A DNA stretch of 64,000 nucleotides from Patiria miniata (Eukaryota > Echinodermata > Asteroidea > Valvatida > Asterinidae). The notes below the pieces were generated by a model. The model searched no databases. It was not told where the DNA came from and was given only the letters and a program-made list of their open reading frames with translations. Each line of letters begins with the position of its first letter. The first letter of the stretch is position 1. The position numbers and the translations under genes were made by a program. Shown here in pieces: positions 1 through 10,808 of the stretch. Location of the stretch: NCBI RefSeq assembly GCF_015706575.1, contig NW_024037055.1, positions 9,896,262 to 9,960,261 on the forward strand, written 5' to 3'.

Positions 1-1140
1 TATTTTTAAATTGTAATCCATCGTTCGTGTTGTATATCGTAGTTCTCTCTTCGTTGACCTTATATTTTGGGTTGTTTTCGATTCGCTTTTTTACTTTGTC
101 CGTATATTTACCAAGAGCGGCTCTCAAACACCATCTCAAACATTCGTTGTCTTTGTTGTGTACGTTGATAATCGCCTTTTTATTTTTGAGTCGGGTAGCT
201 CTATGAAAGAAGTACCTCCCGCTTGAGCATAACGGTTTACGTTAATGTAAAACGCGAGTATTTTATCGAATACCCAACCTGATCCTCGATTTGTACGACT
301 CGCGTGTTTTTCTTTTTTTTGATCGATCGCTTCTTTGTGAATTTGCTTTACCTGACTCCCCTCAAAGTAACCATATTATTACTGATAAAGGTAAATTCAG
401 CAGTCACCCGTTCTCTATCAGGTTTATTTTTGACGTATCTCACTGTTATCGGAATCTGAAGCTTCATGTTAGTGAGTTCTCTCAGTTCTGATACAATTTT
501 GCTTTCGATCTGCCGCGCGTGGGTGCGAAAAAAACAGTTCAACGTCATAATTAAACTGTCTCGGAATCAGTTCCCAGTTTCAAAAGTTATTTCTAAACCA
601 TCTCGTACCTCTGAAGTTGGCCTCTTGAAAATTTTCGGGAGATTTAAATCTCTTGATTGCTGAGATGAAATCCTTTAAAAAAAAACGACCTTTATAACCC
701 GTCGGTACGTATTCTAGATGTTGTTCGTCTACACTTAGTTTGAGTTCATCTAGTGTCTTTTTAGTCAAGTTTTTATATTTACTCTCTCCAGCCCTTATGG
801 CCTGAATATAGTTTCGACGAGTATAATTTTCTCGTTCAAAGATTGCTATATTATTTTGATCATCAAACTTTTCAATGCAGCTTTAATCCACCGCGAATTG
901 CCAAAAAATGTTTCTATTGTCGTCGCTTCCACCGTCGAGTTCTAAATTGAAAGCTACTTTACAAGTGCCGGGACGATCACGTCGTCTACGCCCAACTGAG
1001 GAAACTTGACCCTCAGCGTTTGTCCCGGCGATATACTACTAGGATTGTGGGTGATGACCACCTCTTTTCTCTCACTCTTGATAGATCTGGGTATTTTTAA
1101 TAGCCTGCTGGGATCGAGCTTTTTTTCCATACGTATTCAT
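1..1140 (-). mobile_element. Polinton/Maverick-like relic (broken, runs off left edge)
   Basis: Read on the minus strand, two coding-like stretches appear in order. The first, beginning near 1130, starts MEKKLDPSRLLKIPRSIKS and resembles a capsid-type protein seen in virus-like elements. The second, over about 1-290, contains KAIINVHNKDNECLRWCLRA, a motif I associate with the large polymerase-type protein of Polinton/Maverick elements in invertebrates. The region is broken in several places and looks old. No terminal repeats are visible because the element leaves the window. Family assignment is from memory of motifs, not from a search. Confidence 0.5.
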
Positions 1141-1157
1141 TTAATTTATGAAGAGTT

Positions 1158-1340
1158 TTAAATTTAATATTGAGAGAGATATTAGGGGTTTGGTCTGGTG
1201 CCGGCCCCTACAAGACGGAAACATTTTGTCTAGTACCCCCCCCCCCCCCACTTATAATATTAACAACTCAGAGACAGAGAGGAATCTTTAAGACGAGAGA
1301 TATTGGGGGGTTATGGTCTGGTGCCGGCCCTCCTTTCCAC
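1158..1340. repeat. Two tandem copies of a ~125-bp unit with a poly-C tract
   Basis: The block GAGAGATATT...TTTGGTCTGGTGCCGGCCC occurs at about 1171-1207 and again at about 1295-1330. A run of about 14 C lies between them (1238-1251). The copies differ by a few bases. It has no coding potential. Confidence 0.6.
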
Positions 1341-1750
1341 TTTATAGATGTATTTTTTTTTATAGTTTAGACAAGAAATGCACAAATTGCCCTTCTAATA
1401 ATAAGTCCCTGTGGCACAAAATTACATACCTCATAGATGGCTAAATTGCGAGGGATCTATAGCATTTTCAGCTTCAGGAACATTGGATCCAAATATTTAT
1501 ACGAGGCTAATGTTTTGATTGATTAAGTCAAGTTGGAAGACGAATTCAAGATTTCGACATCAAACTCCAAAAAAGGCCGCCATTGGTGACCGACGAATTG
1601 GCTATCTGGTTAACTATACCGTCTACCAAAACTCGATCAAGAAATCGCGATTGCTACATGAAGGAGTGCAATAAATTTTCTGAAAATTCATCTCCATCAT
1701 TAATATTAATTGTTAACAAATTGAAGTCAATTCGTTATTGTTTTTAATAG

Positions 1751-2855
1751 ATGGCATTCCTGGATGGGCACTGAGAGGTCATCAAGCGCTGTGCGCTGCG
1801 AACCAAAACAACGCATTGTGTTCGTCAAGACGCACAAAACTGGCAGCTCTACTGTCACCACCATGCTACAGCGCTACGGGTACAAAAACAACCTCAACTT
1901 TGCCCTACCGACCAGAAACCACTACTTCTACCAGTTTGTCAAGTTTCGAGCCTCACGTGTGTTTCAGTACGATCTCAAGGACGCCAAGGGTAACTTGGTA
2001 TGGCCAGCTTTGGGAGGTTTCCACATTCTAGCGAGCCACGCACGATATAATCGATCTGAACAGGATGCCCTGATTCCTAACGCCTTTTACTTCACCATCA
2101 TCAGAGAGCCTGCTTCGCAGTTTGAATCCGCCTTCAACTTCTACCATATGAACAGACGCATGCCTAAGCATGCCATGGCAGACATGTTCCAGATACCCCC
2201 GAAATGGTTTTCGACCAAGGTGAAGCACTTTTTCCCTTTCATGCGGAACGGACAGATGTTTGATCTGGGGTTGGACCAGGAAACTCAAGATAATAAAACC
2301 GTTGGTGAAACGTTCGAAGCACTAAGTCATGAAATGGACTTGGTCATGATTACAGAGTACTTTGACGAGTCTTTGATTCTTCTCAAGGAGATGCTGTGCT
2401 GGGATTTTGACGACATCACCTACGTTTCACAACTCGTCAGGAAGTCCTCCGCTCGGAAAAACCTCTCTAGTGACCTAATGGAGAAGATCTACAAGTTGAA
2501 CCACGCTGACGTGAAACTCTACCGGCATTTTAACAGGACCCTGTGGGACAAAATCCACGCTTACGGGCCCGGCTTCCAGGATGATTTGGAAACATTTCGG
2601 CAAATAAATGCTGCAGTTAACGAACAATGTCTCACCAATGCGACCATGTCCTTTACCCGGTCACAAAAGATAAGTCAATACGCCCTCCCACAAAATACTA
2701 GTGAGAAGTGTCGAGATTATATCAGATTGGATGAAAGATGGGTACCCATGCTAAGAGATTACATGGCTAGAAAGAGCAGTGCTTTCATGAATAATGATCT
2801 ACAGCGAAACCGTTTGAGTAAAAACCAAACAGTAGGATTTAACAACATCAAATAA
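1751..2855 (+). CDS. Galactose-3-O-sulfotransferase-like, 3'-terminal exon
   Basis: Golgi sulfotransferase of the galactosylceramide/galactose-3-O-sulfotransferase family (Gal3st, Sulfotransfer_2-like), which moves sulfate from PAPS to the 3-OH of galactose. The 5'-phosphosulfate loop is visible in IVFVKTHKTGSSTV and the 3'-phosphate site in FTIIREPASQFESAFNFY. The tail KNQTVGFNNIK* ends at 2855. An in-frame ATG lies at 1764, but the frame is open back to a good acceptor (TTTTTAATAG ending at 1750), so the exon probably starts at 1751. The cytoplasmic tail and membrane anchor should then come from an upstream exon, which I do not see in 1141-1750. The piece is about 367 codons, close to the full catalytic domain of vertebrate members (about 420 aa in total). 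AATAAA overlaps the stop codon. The exact acceptor sugar cannot be told. Confidence 0.85.
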
Positions 2856-3059
2856 ATAACAATACAAATAGATACCTGCATATTAAAAAAAAAAGGACGG
2901 CACTTGTGAGTTTTGTTTTATTTATAACCTAGGATTTATTTATGTTAATAATACGGGGGTCGGAAGCTATCAGAAAGCTTTTTACATTATATTGGCAAAT
3001 GGTGCAAACAGTCCAGTCCTTTGTAAAACAGCTTATCAAATACGACCGTCGTGTTGGCT
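2856..3059. other. Short 3' flank of the sulfotransferase gene
   Basis: AT-rich 3' flank with a run of ten A near 2885. Nothing else is recognised. Confidence 0.5.
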
Positions 3060-4375
3060 CTTGATTGTAGCTATAGTGGGGCTGTTAAAGTCAAATATGT
3101 GATACATTTGTGCACTTTGTGACTAAAGCATGAAACTTCGCATGTTGGTTCTTCATGCCATGAAAAAAACTTTCAGATGTGGAGACATTTCATATTTGAC
3201 CTCTGGTGACCTTTGAGAGGTCTATGACCTTTACATACACTAATTATAATAATTGTTCTTGAAAACACCTCCTCCCTATGACCTCAGTCTATGTCAAAGG
3301 TCTTCAGGCAATGGAAATAATGATCAGATGTCAAACAAAATCGTACTTGACCTCCGGTGACCTTTCAGAGGTCAATGACCTATATATACAGTATTTATAG
3401 TTATTTATAAGATTTACACTTTAAACCCCAACTTGTTCAAGAACCAACTCTAAAAGTTAGGTGTTCATGCTATGAAAAGCATTTTCATGTAAGGGCATTT
3501 TATATTTGACCTCTGGTGACCTTCAAGAGGTCAATGAACTTTGTATGCCCTATTTATAGATATTTATAAGATTACTATTCAAAACCCCACTTTATTATGA
3601 CCCAAGTCTAAAAGTTGGCTCTTCGTGACATGAACAGAATTTTCAGATGCGTGAACTTTTATATTTGACACCTGGTGACCCTTAAGAGGTCAATAAACTT
3701 TGTATACCCTATTTGCCGCTATTTATCATATTTAATATTCCAAATGCCACTATTTCATGACCTAAGTCTAAATAGTTCAAAATAAGTGTATTTTAAGTAT
3801 TATTCTACAGAATGTCATGAATTCAGACCCCAAGGACAATGTTATTATTACCTCTGATCTCCATTTGCCTTTTTGAAGGGTAGACAGGGGCGCACAACAG
3901 AATACAAGATACATTGGACAGGAATCACACTCTAACAGTGTCCAGTGGGCTTGGTAAAAATGTGGTGACCCATGTCCGTCTAGATACCACAGAGTGTAAT
4001 GAGTACACAAGAGTGACTATTGTTAGACTTTTGTACATATTACATTGTAAAGAAAGTCCATTGTAAAGAAAGTCCAACAATCTTCTATCCCAGTCGCAAT
4101 GTTTTCACATCTGATCTCCATTTTCATGGCCTGAAGACCTATGACATAGACTTGGGTCATAGGAAAGTGGTGTTTTCAAGAACAATTGTTATAAATAGTG
4201 TATGTAAAGGTCATTGACTTCTGAAAGGTCACCAGAGGTCCAATATGAAATGTCTTCACATCTGAAAATGTTCTTCATGTGATGAAGAACCAATATGCGA
4301 AGTTTCATGCTTTAGTCACAAAGTGCACAATCGTATCACTCAACAGTACCACTACTACAGTTGTGTGTATTTGCA
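3060..4375. repeat. Inverted pair of AGGTCA-half-site repeat arrays
   Basis: The left array (3060-3770) holds four imperfect units of about 150-160 bp, each centred on TGACCT-4-TGACCT-5-AGGTCA-1-TGACCT (clearest near 3349-3382). The right arm (4090-4375) is the same sequence inverted: its reverse complement matches 3090-3320, including the words AAGCATGAAACTTCGCAT and GTGCACTTTGTGACTAAAGC. The centre (3780-4090) is unique AT-rich sequence. The layout suggests a foldback-type non-autonomous element. Further copies lie at 32495-33110 and 50640-50870. Confidence 0.7.
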
Positions 4376-4753
4376 ATGCCAGCAAATAATATTGCATCAG
4401 GCCCCCCGTTTTTATCATGTCTCAAAAGAATAGATTCAAATGTGGGAAAAAAGAACTCTTTCTTTTTTTCATCTGATGACTGTTTCATTGTCGTGAAGGT
4501 CTTTAATTACGTCTATACAAGAACATTTATGTAAAACTATTGCAGTGTCGAATGGGTTCTGTAGGAGTTTAATATCTATACACTTCTCTGTTGGTATTTG
4601 GAAGATTTTTTTTTTTTATTTCAAATTCGGTATATTCTAAAATTAGGTGACAGTTGGTTTGAAATAAAAAAACATTCAGTACTCTAATATCGGAGACAAA
4701 AAAAAATGGTTGTTTCACTTTGGGAAATTTTAACAGCTGGATATTTTAAAATT
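4376..4753. other. Gene-free AT-rich stretch
   Basis: Nothing recognised apart from short homopolymer runs. Confidence 0.5.
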
Positions 4754-4757
4754 TCCA

Positions 4758-5015
4758 GCGCCACGGAGATCGATTGGTATGCATATAGACGGTAGACCCG
4801 CTGAAACATCTGGCGATGCTGTGAGACCCGCTGAGTTTGACCAGGATGCGCAAATAAGAACAGATAGATATTTAATCGAGCGATTGGTACACGAGATACC
4901 CTACGCCTATTTAATTAGAGGCGAAAATGTTTTCAATAGAGTTATAAACAATCTTATAGCAGCGTACAAAGAAGATAGACTAGACTTTGCATTAAAATCG
5001 CTCTATGTTTATTAG
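4758..5015 (+). other. Unassigned short open frame, possible exon
   Basis: An 86-codon open frame (first Met at 4779) follows a candidate acceptor (AAAATTTCCAG ending at 4758) and ends at TAG. The peptide has a balanced, charged composition, for example DRYLIERLVHEIPYAYLI followed by ENVFNRVINNLIAAY, unlike random AT-rich frames around it. I do not recognise it. It may be the last exon of an unknown gene or a scrap of the virus-like relic at the left end of the window. Confidence 0.25.
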
Positions 5016-5036
5016 ATTACATTTTGTTAATTGACG

Positions 5037-5812
5037 CTAATTTTTACTAGACGCTCGCCGCGTTTCAAGACTTTGCAGCTCGTTTAAATGTTTTGGTCTA
5101 AAACCCGACACCAAGATTGTAAGAATCCCGAAGATATAGGTAGCTTGTGGCCAGTAGTTCTGAATGCGGGTCATGTATGGGGCTAAAGTGGTTCCCAGAC
5201 CAAATCCCATACCGTTCAATCAAGAACCGACAGGTCACAGATTTATTGGCTTCTTCACAATTAGAGCAGTAACAAGTAACAAGTAGTTCAACCCACGGCG
5301 GTTTCACGAAACTTACAACCGCGAATTTTGCAATGCAATGGGGCGTGATCTAATATGCAAATTAGACGCATGCGCATCAGTGTCACAAAACTGCAGGTAT
5401 TTCATGGAAACTCAGTGGTAAAGCTGTGATACACGTGTGGCATGGAAACAGTATAACCAACCAACCAAACCACCAACAAATCAACATAAGCAGCTCAAGC
5501 CCAAGGCGTGTTTCACAACACACCGCCAGCGGGGAAATAGACATTGTGGCCTTATTGTCTTTTTATATGGGGGGAAGTTGGCAAAAACGCATGAAGTATA
5601 AATTTTGAATCTTTCCATAAAAACATTAAACATTTTTTTTAAAAACACCTGTATTAAATGGTCAAAAAGCGCCATCTATAGTCCTATACTGCCCATGCAT
5701 GGAGCCCATACCAGATTTAATTGGGTCGGCAGAAGCTCAGTGATGAACAGATCTGAAACACTGAGGGCACCCGCTATGCCGAATTTTCCTACCATGGCCA
5801 GCACCGTCTGAG
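5037..5812 (-). pseudogene. SLC22-type organic ion transporter fragments
   Basis: Two pieces on the minus strand match late membrane segments of SLC22 major-facilitator transporters. The upstream piece (5812 to about 5719, after acceptor ATCAGTAG) reads QTVLAMVGKFGIAGALSV then DLFITELLPTQ; this is the family's GKFGI...AELFPT region. The downstream piece (about 5220-5037) reads NGMGFGLGTTLAPYMTR, then FGILTILVSGF, then HLNELQSLE; this is the last helices and the LPETLN-like end. The terminal LPET motif is collapsed, no clean acceptor precedes the second piece, and no earlier exons are seen nearby. It is therefore most likely a decayed gene copy; a divergent real gene is less likely. Confidence 0.5.
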
Positions 5813-5853
5813 CTACTGATCCTTGCTCTGTGACAAGAAAAATGTGAGGGTCT

Positions 5854-5901
5854 TACAGCCTCGTTGTAAACTGTACTTCTACAGTTTACAACGAGGCTGT
5901 A
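5854..5901. repeat. Perfect 22-bp hairpin with 4-nt loop
   Basis: TACAGCCTCGTTGTAAACTG (continuing TA) at 5854-5875 is exactly mirrored at 5880-5901 around a CTTC loop. CTTACAG/CTGTAAG occurs once more just outside. No function is assigned. Confidence 0.85.
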
Positions 5902-6289
5902 TTACTGTAAGACCGAAATATGTATTGTCCCTGAGCACCCATACTACCACTCTCACAACAGGTGTTCCACATTACATCCCAAGGTCTTCACGTCACTCTT
6001 TTCCAAGCAAAAGAAGTGAAGCAGCTCTTGGTGCATTCACAACAGTTTCCATTTTATTTACTTTTTACTCTCAATTTTGATTTGAGCTCTTCAGTTTGAT
6101 GAAGTATTTAGAAGTGAGGCTTTTGTTTAGCCAACGAGTGTTTTTATTAGAAATTGAGATATTTGTGAATCTTTATGTTATGTATATATTTTGAACTGAG
6201 CACTTGCTGCATTGTTTGTTGGTGTTCATAAATAAAGAGGTAAAAACGAAATAATTTTTTTCGGAAGTCATTTATTAATGTCTGTGCTA

Positions 6290-6770
6290 ACTAACTGTTG
6301 GATAAAAAATACTCATGTTTTGGTTGAATCAAGTCCCAACAACTGAGCATTTGCAATGGATTTATGCCCAACAATTTATAAAAATGTACGAGAATTTACC
6401 AACAAGTGGTCGTAAACTGGATACACAGTTGCCCAATTGCTGTACAGCTGGATCCCAACTACCAAGCAGTCGTTCTGAATTCCCCAATAAATTAGCAAAA
6501 CATGATTAGTCAACAATTGGGTAACTGTTACTGCCCGAAAAATATGAAACCTATAATTACCGATCCTTTGGCACACTAGGCTAACCAAGAGTTGGGCAGT
6601 AGTACATAACCAACTTTTGAGTAAGTTGTTTGCTTAATTATTGAGTAAAGACATTGCCCAACAACCGTCGGGTAATAATTGCCCAATAGATGTTCATGTT
6701 GACTATTGAACCAACGTTGGGCAATAGGTTGGGCATTTTTTTTGCCCAACGTTCTAACAGTGTAGAATAC
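6290..6770. repeat. TTGGGC/GCCCAA-rich repeat with inverted ends
   Basis: CCCAAC/GTTGGG-type words recur about a dozen times in both orientations. The segment begins CTAACTGTTGG and ends near CCAACGTTCTAACAGTG, a weak inverted terminal match. It is probably a non-autonomous DNA transposon. No coding frame is seen. Confidence 0.4.
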
Positions 6771-6779
6771 GTACATAAT

Positions 6780-7391
6780 TTAATCTGATTTGTAAGATTA
6801 TTGACCTTTGTTAATAATCAAGTGTCTTTTCTTTACTTTCATCTCGATAGTTAGAAAATATCAGATGACCATTTTATTTGGTTATGCCTTGTCAACTACC
6901 AAGACGTTTTAATTCAAGTTATTATTGTCGTGAGCTTTATTCATAATATTAAAGTTAACCTTTATCTGTCATTTCCTTTGATCTTCTTTTTTCTCGTATA
7001 CTCATTGCAACTTAATTCATTATAAATCTACACCTTAAGAGCTCCTACCCCCGGGTGATGCTGATTAAAATAGCTTTTGTGAGTGGACGGTGGGGCGGCG
7101 GCAGTGAAAATTTGAATCTGCCAAGCACAACTATTACTGAAGCTTCACATGTCTCCCTGTACGTCTTGGTTGTAGAGGCTTCAGTGCATTTTCCATTGTA
7201 CTTATGATTTGCATTTTCATGGTTATGTAACCACGTACTAAATGGGATTCAGCTTTCTGCTTTGTTCCCCGTGATTCTTATGTAAGTGCCAGGTACAGCT
7301 CACAACTCCTGTTCGGTTGTGATTCACTCAATTGAATGACCAATCATCAATAAATTTCATTAAGTGTTACTTAATTATTTTTTATTTTAAT
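6780..7391. other. Gene-free stretch
   Basis: AT-rich. No gene, RNA or clear repeat recognised. Confidence 0.5.
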
Positions 7392-7619
7392 TCAGGAACC
7401 ATCCTCATTGCGAGGAAATACCGTGTAAAAATGCACTATATGCTCACGTAACACACCACTGTTGAATGTGTTCCACATGTCGTTCAATTTCCTGTCTTTT
7501 TTTTTTAATCCCTCGAACGTGAGATTCAATTTTTTTTCTGTTGTCTTTTTCTTCGATTGCGATGGGCGACTGATCCTCACCGCGGCACTTTGGATTGATT
7601 TTGGACCAGTTGGCCGGCC
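7392..7619 (-). pseudogene. Alpha-carbonic anhydrase exon remnant
   Basis: Read on the minus strand after acceptor GTTGATTTTAG (exon from 7619), the peptide GPANWSKINPKCRGEDQSPI is the N-terminal signature of alpha-carbonic anhydrases (W...P.C.G..QSPI.I). That frame then runs into two A-runs (seven to ten A). The family-like continuation LNLTFEGL, later MWNTFNSG and HFYTVFPRNEDGS, sits in another frame and reaches TGA at 7392. In active enzymes this second exon ends near the FEDNDNRS-like stretch, which fits the length. No exon carrying the zinc-binding histidines is seen nearby. I read it as a broken, isolated exon; a sequencing slip in the A-run is an alternative. Confidence 0.5.
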
Positions 7620-7639
7620 CTAAAATCAACTAACGAGCA

Positions 7640-8461
7640 CTAGTATGCGATAAATAATTCCACAGTTATAGAACGCAGAACGGTAAAAAATGTAACGGTA
7701 TAAGGGAGAGTTTACTACGCTATCCAAAATTGGCAGAGCAAGACAAGTACAAGACATAAAAAATAAAAAAATTACAAGGGGGAGGATGCCAGAACATATT
7801 TACTTGCGGTACAGTTTCAAAATCTCAGATATTGTCAGATGACTGTAGTCCTAAGCATTACACTTTGACACAAACATAATGGAAGTATTCAAAATCGTAG
7901 AAATATTACACGGCCTACATGAAATTATTTGGTTATGCACTTATGCTGACAGTTTGGCATGGTGCCGCTAAAATGTACCCGAGTGCGAATGCCGATTTAT
8001 GAGCCACAGGGCATGTGATGTTAAACCTCTTAACTTTAGGTCCTTCACCGTAGAAGTAGGCATATCCCGCATCAATTTCTATAGAAATAATATATATTAT
8101 CACACAATAATTACATCGGGATGAAATGTAGTATTTCTAAGTTATCAGGCAAATATGCGATAATTTGCTTATTCTGCTTATGCTAATCACAAACACTAAC
8201 AATAATCGTCATCGACGGCTGATTTTGATCGATGTAAGTTTTGAATTATACATGATTGTTAGCTTGAAGCTATATGATTGAAAGTCCGACGGTGTGGAAG
8301 CTATGGTTGAAAGTCCGACAGTATGGCTGGTCATAATACCTACCAACAAGACAGGTCGCCAGCAACAAACTGGCCACTTACACAACAAGTGGCATTCTCG
8401 CTAACTGGGTTAATCTACATAGAATGACAGAAAAGAATGAGTGTATTCCACTACTATTGAC
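7640..8461. other. Gene-free stretch
   Basis: Only a small direct duplication (about 8270-8330, TTGAAAGTCCGACAG/GTGTGG type) is visible. Confidence 0.5.
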
Positions 8462-8600
8462 CTATCGCCGTTTGCGAGTTAGCCACGCCCCTTTTAGACA
8501 ACCCTATGGAGTTTTTGCAATTTTGTTTGTCTCAGATTTTGCGCGTTCTGCGTCCATTTGTAGATCATGTAATTGGACATTATCACTGCTAGAAATACAC
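8462..8600. repeat. Dispersed repeat, copy 1
   Basis: CGCCGTTTGCGAGTTAGCCA, then ACCCTATGGA and TTTTGTTTGTCT, is shared with 14345-14450 in the same order. It is a dispersed repeat of unknown class. Confidence 0.55.
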
Positions 8601-10808
8601 AGAGCAGGCAATACGCTTTCGAATGGTAACACACAAAGCTATACACAATCAATTCTCTTGAAATTTCACGGTAAACTTGGGTCATTTTTTTGTTGTTAAG
8701 AAGAAATTTACTGACAATTTTGGAAAACACACTTAAGATATCGTCGTTTTATTTCACTTTTGGAGGTAATTTTTTAACCACATAAATGCACAGTTTCGGA
8801 ATCGTAGATAACCTTCCTACTTAAAAATTCCAAAATTCCAAAATCGGTTTTGAAATGATTTTCAACACATCGGCAACTTCAGACGCCTATATCTCAAAAC
8901 AGTGTTCTGGGAGACATTCCTCATTTTAGCCTCAGGTGCAGGTCACAATAATTATTGTTGTCAGGAGTATGTCTTTTGTGGCGGAAGGTTTGAGATTAAA
9001 TGTATGGCTTTTACGCCAAAACATTACCTTCTTTCTCAATATCACGAGGAACCGCAAAATGTAATTGTAATCTCCAATTTGCCACAAGTACCATCACTAG
9101 TCCCGTTTATTGTTGTGCAGTCTGTGCTTCTTTGATGAAGAGAAACTCACCCGCCTATAGGTCAAAATGAATATCGGATCTTAGCTAGCAGCTGCTGTTG
9201 ATATAAGCAATACTCACCTTAGAATGATCGAACGTCGAGCTACGCTAGAATACTACTCTGCTATCCCTATCTACATTTGATAGTGATGGGCTTGCTCAAA
9301 ATATCTCACAAACATTTGCACTTTATCACCCTGTCATATAAACTCTCTTAAAACGAATGCGTGCCTGCCATGAGCTGCTCCAATGGAACACAACAATTGA
9401 ATGCTAGCATCTCATATAGAGCAACACTTTTTTTTTCTATTTGAAATGGCACGCATATTTCAAAAGATTCTTACACCTCTAAATATCAAAGAACTGTGCG
9501 TGACTTGTCCCAGATTTTTGACAAAACTAAATGGCCGTAATTTTTTTTTACAATAATTTACTCAATGGAAGTTGAAACACAATTGGAATCGGATACCACA
9601 AGGCCAGAATGGAGTTTTATGGCTTGAATTGCGATAAATTATAACGCTTTTAACGTGCTGTGCTTCATTTGAATATTAGCTTTCTTTTATAGGATTGAAA
9701 TAAGTTGTATTTGGATGTGGTATAAATGGCCTGTAAAATGTTATACCAAACAAAGATTGTTTAGCAATAAAGGTGCTCTACTGGTAGATGCTTCTTTTGC
9801 TGTTTCCTCGCAGTCATGACACTACATTTGAATTAGCCGTCAGCAACGGACCCATGAAGTGAGCAGACAACATGACAAAAAGATGAGAAATATTCTTTTT
9901 TTTCAGATGTGTTCAAGTATTAAAAACAAAAAGATTAGTGTCAGGGTATCAGCCCTAAAGGGCAGCCGATATATGATAACTGAAGCAACAACTAGTCTGA
10001 ACCTTGTTTGCACCGTATTGCTTCAGACAATGTTATTATCTGCAATTCTTATATAAACCCGATGGGCATCTGGAACATTCGATCCTGCCAATTAACAAGT
10101 GGTTTCACACTTTCCGCTGAAATGACTATTTACACCTGCTTAAACGTGGAGTTCACACACGAAAACAAACAAACTTGAACTGGATGTCATCTGTACATGT
10201 AGTAGATACCATTAATTATTTGATTATTCACTTGACATGCACTGCGCGTTTTGTTTTACAAGTGCCAGACCAAGTGGCCTGTACGCCAGTGCCCGCCCTT
10301 TCTGCATCGTGTCTAGTGCACACCACAGTGTATGGTGCACTGAGTACTGAATATTCATCGTTGAGTATACTACTGAGTATTCATGGTTCTGCATATTATC
10401 TCTGGCTTTGTGTTGGGGATTGTAGCTAAGCTTTACGAAAATAAATATTCCTTCTGGATGATATAGGGATTATCATTTTTGGTTTTCAAATTGTTGTTTC
10501 TCCGCTATCCCCATTGGCCTTATTCACGAGTCGGCCACATTTATTTAAAGTGAGGTAAAATCTTCATTTTTGAAACTTGCGAAGAGAAATGAAAGCTATG
10601 ACATCGAGTTAATTACACATTATACCAGTCTGCTCTAAATAATAATTTTAAATTTGTGAGTACACATACCTTAATGTTTTAAGCCACAAAACATGAAACT
10701 GATGCTAGAAAGTATAAATAGTGGTGGCACCATTCCATTCAACAGTTCACAATTAATAAAATACATCATGGAACCCGACCAAAATGGCTTCCTCGTGAAT
10801 GAGTCAAA
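8601..10808. other. Gene-free stretch
   Basis: AT-rich with short runs of T. Open frames are short and lack family features. Nothing recognised. Confidence 0.5.
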
